A DNA stretch of 5,709 nucleotides, taken from positions 1 to 5,709 of the forward strand of contig CALIGP010000232.1 in NCBI GenBank assembly GCA_938021455.1, written 5' to 3'. The stretch comes from an uncultured Lewinella sp. Its GTDB lineage: Bacteria > Bacteroidota > Bacteroidia > Chitinophagales > Saprospiraceae. The translations under genes and the position numbers were made by a program. Within the stretch, counting starts at the first letter, position 1, and the number at the start of each line of letters is the position of its first letter. Positions 1-4,644 of the stretch are shown piece after piece. The notes under the pieces are model-generated. The model saw only the letters and a list, made by a program, of their open reading frames with translations, was not told where the DNA came from and ran no database searches.

Positions 1-161
1 GCGTTAAAGCTATACAAAAGTTGGAAGTAGTTTACCCCCTCTTTAAACGAGAATTTACAGACAAGTTGAAAAACTTAGTCTCTCCTGAAAAGCCCCTTCT
101 TGAGTCACAAACCTATTTCACTAAACGTAAACTTTTATTTAAAGAACCTCCCCTTAGTTAA
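1..161 (+). CDS. Possible C-terminal tail of an unknown protein (5' partial)
   Basis: Reading from base 3, the plus strand is open for 52 codons to a TAA at 159-161, with no start codon needed because the frame runs off the left edge. The tail is charged and lysine-rich, with a helix-like segment (VKAIQKLEVVYPLFK...) followed by a basic end (KRKLLFKEPPLS). Codon use is AT-rich like the next genes. If real, it ends inside the convergent membrane-protein gene, overlapping it by 27 bp (135-161). An open run of this length can arise by chance in AT-rich DNA, so this is tentative. I recognise no family and infer no function. Confidence 0.4.
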   Translation, partial: VKAIQKLEVVYPLFKREFTDKLKNLVSPEKPLLESQTYFTKRKLLFKEPPLS

Positions 162-800
162 CCATGACACACTAAACGCCCATAGCGCAAGAGATTCCAA
201 CCAAAAAACAGGTTTCATTTTCGCGATTGTGGGGTAATTGATTTGATCTATCACCATCATCCATATAAAAATAGCCACGATAGCCACTATTATTAAGTAG
301 CCACTAATTCGATAAACTCTATTTTCAATGATTTTCCGCTTGGTTAACTCCTTGTCAGATCGAGTAAAGAGGAAAAGTGAAAATATAACAAACGATACAA
401 ATAGTAGAGCTGCTGATATAAAATGTATCTTACTAATTAGTGAATCTCCTACCGTTTCGTTTATGCAGTCAACTGCAGTAATGCTAGTTGGAAAAAAGGC
501 AACTCCCAACGCTAAAATCGAAGCAGCATTCGCTAGCCACTCGTCAAACAGGCTATAGCCTTTATAGACCATAAAACTTATGGAAAGGGCACACAGAGCG
601 CCGACAAAAACATTTCTAGCTCCTGTATAATAATAGGCACTAATAGAATCTTGAACTAAGCTACATCCTCCTGTAATCACAGAGGCAACAATCAAAATTG
701 GAGGTAAAAGAAGGCCAATTGCGCCCATTACACTAATTAGTTTCTTCCCTGAAATAACCATTGGCTTATCAGTAGACTGAGACAATCCCGGCATTTTCAT
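135..800 (-). CDS. Six-helix integral membrane protein, unknown function (DUF998-like?)
   Basis: This is a 221-residue protein of unknown function that should sit in the inner membrane. I count six hydrophobic helices, at about residues 22-43, 63-79, 89-105, 123-146, 166-184 and 197-214. The segment before helix 2 reads DSISAYYYTGARNVFVGALC. It resembles a motif I recall from a widespread group of bacterial hypothetical membrane proteins, some labelled DUF998; that assignment is from memory and unverified. A DPxPT-like turn is absent, but helix 3 ends in GVAFFPT, which also fits that group. The frame can be extended upstream to a TTG at 825-827, but ATG at 798-800 (or 792-794) is preferred. 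There is no Shine-Dalgarno sequence, and an 18-bp palindrome lies 34 bases upstream. The gene has the same orientation as the four-helix gene at 966-1391, separated by about 165 bp, so co-transcription is possible but not evident. The gene is AT-rich, unlike the genes to the right. Confidence 0.82.
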   Translation of the reverse strand: MKMPGLSQSTDKPMVISGKKLISVMGAIGLLLPPILIVASVITGGCSLVQDSISAYYYTGARNVFVGALCALSISFMVYKGYSLFDEWLANAASILALGVAFFPTSITAVDCINETVGDSLISKIHFISAALLFVSFVIFSLFLFTRSDKELTKRKIIENRVYRISGYLIIVAIVAIFIWMMVIDQINYPTIAKMKPVFWLESLALWAFSVSWLTKGRFFK

Positions 801-833
801 TTTGACAAATTTGAATGACAACTTCAAAAAGCT

Positions 834-851
834 AATATTACTAGTAATATT
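834..851. promoter_or_regulatory. Perfect 18-bp palindrome, candidate operator
   Basis: The sequence AATATTACTAGTAATATT is its own reverse complement over all 18 bases. It lies 34 bp upstream of the ATG of the six-helix gene. On the minus strand it is followed directly by TAGCTTTT (827-834), which matches the Bacteroidota -7 element TAnnTTTG at all but the last position. A dimeric repressor bound here would cover the promoter spacer. I see no good -33 TTTG element, so the promoter part is weak. Confidence 0.4.
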
Positions 852-892
852 GGTAGCCCTTGCAATTTACGCCCACACTCACCATAAAGCAA

Positions 893-908
893 TACGCTTC
901 AAAGCGTA
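893..908. repeat. Short inverted repeat between two membrane genes
   Basis: Arms TACGCTT and AAGCGTA surround a 2-base centre (CA). As RNA this would form about five pairs with a six-base loop. It lies 58 bp past the stop codon of the four-helix gene and could be a weak terminator for it, but the following minus-strand bases (TTGCTTTATG) are a poor U-tract. A protein-binding site is an equal possibility. Confidence 0.25.
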
Positions 909-965
909 AAACGTAATTCAACTTGTATAAGGCCCACTGTCATTGCTTTTAGGGATGTTGAACAT

Positions 966-1391
966 CTACTCCTGACTACTCATTTTAAGCGCCAGGGCTA
1001 AGCAAATTGAAATAAGTGTCAAACCAAATATCCCTCCATAAAATTGAAATACTTGGTCGTATTCATACCCTACATAGATAACACAAAGTTGATAGATCAC
1101 CATTGCTAAAATTGCTACAATGGGAAGAGTGCTATTTTTCGGAATGCTTCTCAAGAGGGCGATATTTAACAACCCAATTACCATGAACGATGCGCCCATC
1201 ATAAAGCTCACAATTCCCCATGTATTCCAAAGCGCCTGTTCTTGCCCCAAAATGACTACCTCCTTTCGGAGGTACTCCCTTATTTCGGGTTTAACCAAGT
1301 CAGCAAAATGGGTGATTGTGTGCAATAATCCAATAAATACCGGAAACACTGCTCCAACTATCAGATAAAGTACTCTTGCCATTTTACTCAT
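966..1391 (-). CDS. Four-helix small membrane protein, unknown function
   Basis: This is a 141-residue inner-membrane protein with four predicted helices at about residues 6-26, 59-81, 88-107 and 114-135. A hydrophilic loop of roughly 30 residues (about 28-58, with several Glu and Lys) lies between helices 1 and 2. Visible marks are GLLHTITHF at the end of helix 1 (His24 and His28), and a tryptophan pair LWNTWG entering a glycine- and methionine-rich helix 2 that ends GLLN. This layout resembles small hypothetical proteins such as the LIC_13387 group, but I recall that only loosely and do not assign it. Length and topology look complete. ATG at 1389-1391 is used; a second ATG three codons in (1380-1382) is possible. 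It is divergent from the GH13 gene, with 85 bp between the starts, and lies upstream of the six-helix gene on the same strand. The stop codon falls in a small inverted repeat (GATGTT-G-AACATC, 954-966). Confidence 0.82.
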   Translation of the reverse strand: MSKMARVLYLIVGAVFPVFIGLLHTITHFADLVKPEIREYLRKEVVILGQEQALWNTWGIVSFMMGASFMVIGLLNIALLRSIPKNSTLPIVAILAMVIYQLCVIYVGYEYDQVFQFYGGIFGLTLISICLALALKMSSQE

Positions 1392-1407
1392 GTCTCTGGT
1401 TTCTGAT

Positions 1408-1424
1408 TAAAGATACAATCTTTA
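1408..1424. promoter_or_regulatory. Inverted repeat beside the four-helix gene start, candidate operator/promoter
   Basis: TAAAGAT-ACA-ATCTTTA has perfect 7-bp arms around a 3-base centre, 17 bp upstream of the ATG of the four-helix gene. On the minus strand, its last part reads TATCTTTA, one base from the Bacteroidota -7 consensus TAnnTTTG, so a promoter may overlap it. No convincing -33 element is seen. The site is in the divergent gap shared with the GH13 gene. Confidence 0.32.
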
Positions 1425-1448
1425 CATCTCCTTGTAGAGAGTATACGA

Positions 1449-1466
1449 TAATGTTTCCAAACATTA
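1449..1466. promoter_or_regulatory. 18-bp inverted repeat upstream of the GH13 gene, candidate operator
   Basis: TAATGTTT-CC-AAACATTA has perfect 8-bp arms around a CC centre and ends 10 bp before the GH13 start codon. The position suits an operator that blocks initiation, or a site for a sugar-responsive regulator. The half-site with GTTT/AAAC resembles many LacI-type operators in general form, but that is inference. On the minus strand it also contains AATGTTTG, close to a -7 element. Confidence 0.4.
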
Positions 1467-1476
1467 CCTTCACCAC

Positions 1477-3477
1477 ATGATCCGCCAACTCCCCACCCTA
1501 CTCTTCCTCCTGTTAGCGACCACCCTCTCCGCCCAGCAGCCCAGCGTGTTCGACGATGACCCGATGCAGCACCTACCGCTGGGTATGGAATACAGTAAGT
1601 ACGTCATCCGCGAACCGACGGGGCTACCGCAGGTCAAGCAGCGGGTGGAACCGCTGCATTGGTGGACGAATATGGCAGATCCTCGGCTGGAAGTATTGAT
1701 CTATGACCGGAAGGTGGCGGAGTTCACGGAGGTCAGCGTAGAATATCCGGGCGTGAGCGTGGAGTATGTCCGTAGGCTAGAGAACCCGAACTATCTGTTC
1801 GTAGGGCTGCACATTGCACCGGGGACATCCCCTGGCTCTTTTCAACTTACCCTTGCATCCCGCGTCCGCGCCCTTAGTGATCAAACAGTCAGGGAGTCAA
1901 ATAGTCAAGTAGTAGCGGCGACTAAAATGGTGGACTATGAGCTGAAGCCACATCCCCGAAGTGGGTGGGCCGGAAGAGAGGCACTATCGGCTAAAGACCT
2001 GATCTATTTGATCATGCCGGACCGCTTCGCCAATGGCGACATCACCAATGACAAAGTCTACGGCACGAACGACACCCTCATCAATCGAGAAAAGTTTCTC
2101 TTTCGACACGGTGGCGACCTGCAGGGCATCATTGATAAGCTCGATTATCTGGAAGAGCTTGGTGTCACGGCTTTATGGCTTAATCCTGTGCTGGAAAACG
2201 ATCAGCCCTACGCCAGCTATCATGGTTATGCGGTAAGCGACCACTACCGAATTGATCGGCGCTTTGGTAGTAATGAAAAGTACCGGGAGCTCGTCAAGGA
2301 AGCACATCAACGCGGCATAAAAGTAGTGATGGACGTCATTTTTAACCATGTTGGTGATCAGCACTGGCAAATTAAAGACCTGCCAAGTAAAGACTGGATT
2401 CATCAGTGGCCAGAATATACGAAAACAACCTACCGCGCGCCCACCATTTTTGACCCCAACGGCAGCGAATATGACCGCAAACGGATGACCGATGGTTGGT
2501 TTGACCGACACATGCCCGACCTTAATCAGCAAAATCCGCACCTGGCGAAGTACCTGATCCAGAATAGCATCTGGTGGACGCTCTACAGCGGGCAGGATGC
2601 TTTTCGTATCGACACCTATGCCTATCCGGATACCAAGTTTATGGCGGAGTGGAATCGTCGCCTGCAGGAAGAAGTGCCTCATCTTGGCATTTTCGGCGAA
2701 ACTTGGGTACACGGTCCCGGTGTTCAAGCCTGGTTCGTTGGCGGCGAACAACTACGACAGGAGACGAACACCCACTTGCCAGGAGTCACAGATTTTCAGA
2801 CATACTACGCACTCAACGAAGCCCTAAGTAAGGACCCGGGCTGGACGGAAGGCGTTAACCGGCTCTACTACACCATTGCACAAGACTACCTCTACCCCAC
2901 CCCACAGCGCAATGTTACCTTCCTGGACAATCACGATATCTCCCGGGTTTTCACCTCCGTTGGAGGAGATATGGTCAAGATGAAATCAGCGCTTGCTCTG
3001 CTACTGACCATTCGCGGTATTCCAATGCTTTACTACGGAACGGAACTGGGCTTCACGGGCGCCGGAGGCGCCTTCGGCGAAGCAGGAAGAGTAGATTTCC
3101 CTGGCGGCTTCACCGGAGATGAGCGCAATCTATTCGACGAAAAAGATCGCACAGCCACCGAGCAGGAGTTGCATAGTTTCGTGAAGCGATTGGCCAACTT
3201 CAGAAAGTCCAGTCAGGCCCTGACGAGCGGTAAAACCATTCAGTATGTTCCACAGGATGGCGTGTACACCTTCTTTCGCCAGCAAGGTAATGAGTTGGTG
3301 ATGGTCATCTTTAATGGCAATACTGAAGCCCGGAAGATGACCGACCTAGAACCTTTTCAGCAGCAAATTGGTGGAATAACCAAAGGCTTTGATCTTACGC
3401 ACAATGCGGAAGTTTCCTTGAAGGGACTGAAACTGGAGGGTAAGGAAACTCGGGTGATTAGTCTGGTTGTTCGGTAG
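1477..3477 (+). CDS. Secreted GH13 cyclomaltodextrinase / neopullulanase (SusA-like alpha-amylase)
   Basis: This is a 666-residue glycoside hydrolase predicted to cut alpha-1,4 bonds of cyclodextrins, pullulan or malto-oligosaccharides in the periplasm. Residues 1-19 form a Sec signal peptide (LLFLLLATTLSA, then QQ). There is no lipobox Cys and no T9SS tail, so the product should be a soluble periplasmic protein. About residues 50-126 look like the cyclomaltodextrinase N-terminal beta domain (RVEPLHWWTNM...). The GH13 barrel spans about 170-580, and a C-terminal cyclomaltodextrinase beta domain spans about 585-666. All conserved regions are present: DVIFNHV (286-292); FRIDTYAY with nucleophile Asp379 and Arg377; FGETW with acid/base Glu408; FLDNHD with His486 and Asp487. 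Region V is MPDLN (346-350), the form intermediate between the oligo-1,6-glucosidase and neopullulanase groups. I see no cysteines. The ATG at 1477 gives an intact signal peptide; no Shine-Dalgarno is present. The gene appears monocistronic, divergent from the four-helix gene and tail-to-tail with the TonB gene. Exact substrate preference cannot be read from the sequence. No susB, susC or susD is nearby. Confidence 0.97.
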   Translation: MIRQLPTLLFLLLATTLSAQQPSVFDDDPMQHLPLGMEYSKYVIREPTGLPQVKQRVEPLHWWTNMADPRLEVLIYDRKVAEFTEVSVEYPGVSVEYVRRLENPNYLFVGLHIAPGTSPGSFQLTLASRVRALSDQTVRESNSQVVAATKMVDYELKPHPRSGWAGREALSAKDLIYLIMPDRFANGDITNDKVYGTNDTLINREKFLFRHGGDLQGIIDKLDYLEELGVTALWLNPVLENDQPYASYHGYAVSDHYRIDRRFGSNEKYRELVKEAHQRGIKVVMDVIFNHVGDQHWQIKDLPSKDWIHQWPEYTKTTYRAPTIFDPNGSEYDRKRMTDGWFDRHMPDLNQQNPHLAKYLIQNSIWWTLYSGQDAFRIDTYAYPDTKFMAEWNRRLQEEVPHLGIFGETWVHGPGVQAWFVGGEQLRQETNTHLPGVTDFQTYYALNEALSKDPGWTEGVNRLYYTIAQDYLYPTPQRNVTFLDNHDISRVFTSVGGDMVKMKSALALLLTIRGIPMLYYGTELGFTGAGGAFGEAGRVDFPGGFTGDERNLFDEKDRTATEQELHSFVKRLANFRKSSQALTSGKTIQYVPQDGVYTFFRQQGNELVMVIFNGNTEARKMTDLEPFQQQIGGITKGFDLTHNAEVSLKGLKLEGKETRVISLVVR

Positions 3478-3479
3478 TG

Positions 3480-4463
3480 CTACTGCACCTTAAAGTCATA
3501 AGTAATCTTACCACACTGCCGTTGCGGAGCCGTGGGGTCAGCTTTAAACTTCCAGGCACGGGCGTTCTTGATGGCGGCGGCTACTAGATTAGGATCAGCC
3601 GTGCTACTGCCAGACTGGGTGTACTTAGCTTCAGAGATTTGACCATCAGGCCCCACACAGACGGATACAACGACTCGGCCAGACACTTGAGAGTTCTCTC
3701 TAACCGGTGGGCTTTTGAGTACGCCTCGGCCGCCTAAGCCGCCAGAAACGCGGCCATCTCCCGTGGAGATACCGGTCAGTCGGTCGGCGTTCGGGTCGCC
3801 ATTGGGATCGCCCTGATTACCGGGTTTCCCAGTATTGCCGTTACCTCCTCCGGAGCCAAAGAGGCCTCCGATTTGGTCCCGGGTAGCATTGGCTTCAGCC
3901 TGACGAGCGGCTTCAGCGGCTTCTGCACGACGCTGGGCTTCAGCGGCTTCCGCTGCTCTGCGGCGATTTTCGGCTTCTACGGCCTCCTGGCGACGGCGCT
4001 CAGCGGCATCGGCTTCTTGCTGCTGGCGTCTTTCGGCGTCTGCCTCGCGTTGGCGCTGAGCTTCAGCTTCCCGGCGGCGGGCTTCTTCCTGGGCCTTCTG
4101 CTTACGAAGAGCGATCTCAGCGGGCGTTTCTTGTTGTACCACTTCACGCTGTTGCTCCACTGGCTTAGTGGGCGCAGCAGGAGGTGGTGGTGGCGGGGTA
4201 GCTTCCTGTGGAGGAGGAGGCGCGGGCGCAGGTTCAGGGATAGGCTCGGAGACAGCAGGGGCACTAGGCCCCGCATTTTCACTTCCTTCCCCCGTATCAA
4301 TAAAGCCAAGGTTCACGAGTATACCTGGTTGCCCGGGAGGAGGATTCAAGTGGTAAAACACCGGAATGACCAACAAGAGGATAAACAGAATGAAACCAAT
4401 GCCGGCAGCTACTTTGCCCCGGCGGTCTCCTCTGATCTCTGCATCTGTTAGTTGAATATCCAT
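3480..4463 (-). CDS. Energy transducer TonB-family protein with TolA-like coiled coil
   Basis: This is a 327-residue protein that should be anchored in the inner membrane, span the periplasm and pass proton-motive energy to TonB-dependent outer-membrane transporters. The order is: short cytoplasmic N-terminus; one membrane helix at about 18-37; proline-rich stretch 64-101; a charged Ala/Glu/Arg/Gln coiled-coil stretch at about 103-197 (repeats like AEAAEAQRRAEAAEAARQ), reminiscent of TolA; a Gly/Asn/Asp-rich linker 199-247; and a TonB C-terminal domain at about 248-327 (GRVVVSVCVGPDGQI, WKFKADP, ITYDFKV). Cys268 and Cys317 lie in that periplasmic domain and may form a disulfide. The start ATG (4461-4463) is preceded by the A-rich AAAGAAAGAATAAC, typical of Bacteroidota, which often lack Shine-Dalgarno. 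It looks monocistronic: the upstream gene ends in a terminator and no exbB or exbD adjoins. The stop is 2 bp from the GH13 stop. TonB is the best call; a TolA-like role in envelope integrity is the alternative. Confidence 0.93.
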   Translation of the reverse strand: MDIQLTDAEIRGDRRGKVAAGIGFILFILLLVIPVFYHLNPPPGQPGILVNLGFIDTGEGSENAGPSAPAVSEPIPEPAPAPPPPQEATPPPPPPAAPTKPVEQQREVVQQETPAEIALRKQKAQEEARRREAEAQRQREADAERRQQQEADAAERRRQEAVEAENRRRAAEAAEAQRRAEAAEAARQAEANATRDQIGGLFGSGGGNGNTGKPGNQGDPNGDPNADRLTGISTGDGRVSGGLGGRGVLKSPPVRENSQVSGRVVVSVCVGPDGQISEAKYTQSGSSTADPNLVAAAIKNARAWKFKADPTAPQRQCGKITYDFKVQ

Positions 4464-4494
4464 GTTATTCTTTCTTTGTTCTGGGTGGTAGATG

Positions 4495-4528
4495 TAAAAC
4501 TACGTAAGATTACATAATAGTATGTGAT
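4495..4528 (-). promoter_or_regulatory. Candidate promoter and inverted repeat upstream of the TonB gene
   Basis: On the minus strand TAGTTTTA (4495-4502) matches the Bacteroidota -7 element TAnnTTTG except at the last base, and would give a leader of about 25 bases before the ATG. Just upstream lies an imperfect inverted repeat, ATTACATA-ATAG-TATGTGAT (4509-4528), with 7 of 8 arm positions paired. A clear -33 TTTG is not seen, so this is tentative. Confidence 0.27.
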
Positions 4529-4529
4529 A

Positions 4530-4563
4530 CAAGTTGCAAGTTGTGCAGGTTGCAACCTGCAAC
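4530..4563. repeat. Heptamer tandem/palindromic repeat
   Basis: Two identical tandem heptamers, CAAGTTG (4530-4536 and 4537-4543), are followed by TG and then CAGGTTG (4546-4552), CAACCTG (4553-4559) and CAAC. The last units form the perfect 18-bp palindrome TGCAGGTTGCAACCTGCA (4544-4561). It sits directly past the poly-T end of the terminator of the secreted-protein gene and upstream of the TonB promoter region. It could be an interspersed repeat or a protein-binding site. No protein is encoded here. Confidence 0.6.
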
Positions 4564-4604
4564 AAAAAAACAACCCCGCCTCCAAGCCTGGAGACGGGGT
4601 TGTT
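4564..4604 (-). terminator. Strong intrinsic terminator of the secreted T9SS protein gene
   Basis: Minus-strand RNA reads AACAACCCCGUCUCC, loop AGGCUU, then GGAGGCGGGGUUGUU, giving 15 pairs including one U-G wobble, and runs into a seven-U tract (4564-4570). It starts about 40 bp past the stop at 4645. On the plus strand the wobble becomes an A-C mismatch and no T-run follows, so the orientation is clear. Confidence 0.92.
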
Positions 4605-4644
4605 GCGCATAACCGTCTTTGTGGGGCGATTTGCTCGAAGAGGA

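Noticed and set aside
328..558. 76-codon plus-strand ORF
   Set aside because: It lies wholly antisense to the six-helix membrane gene, whose helices and motif make it the real coding frame; the plus-strand product has no recognisable features.
801..827. N-terminal extension of the six-helix gene to a TTG start
   Set aside because: It adds nine residues without helix or motif, uses a rarer start codon, and lacks a ribosome site; two ATG codons follow at 798-800 and 792-794.
954..966. GATGTT-G-AACATC inverted repeat as a terminator
   Set aside because: Single-base centre cannot form an RNA loop without losing pairs, no T-run follows, and it overlaps the stop codon of the four-helix gene; probably chance.
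1120..1368. 82-codon plus-strand ORF
   Set aside because: Antisense shadow of the four-helix membrane gene; no domain or start signal.
2173..2751. 192-codon minus-strand ORF inside the GH13 gene
   Set aside because: It is opposite the catalytic core of the GH13 enzyme, where the plus frame carries all conserved motifs; long antisense frames are common opposite such genes.
2574..2831. Overlapping plus-strand ORFs in other frames within the GH13 gene
   Set aside because: Out-of-frame shadows; the main frame is continuous with conserved regions II and III across this stretch.
3977..4309. 110-codon minus-strand ORF within the TonB gene
   Set aside because: Alternate frame of the low-complexity proline-rich and coiled-coil segment; the TonB frame continues through with coherent architecture.
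3873..4451. 192-codon plus-strand ORF opposite the TonB gene
   Set aside because: The hydrophobic, Phe/Leu/Gly/Arg-rich product is the antisense reading of the Ala/Glu/Arg and proline-rich codons; it has no sensible domain order.
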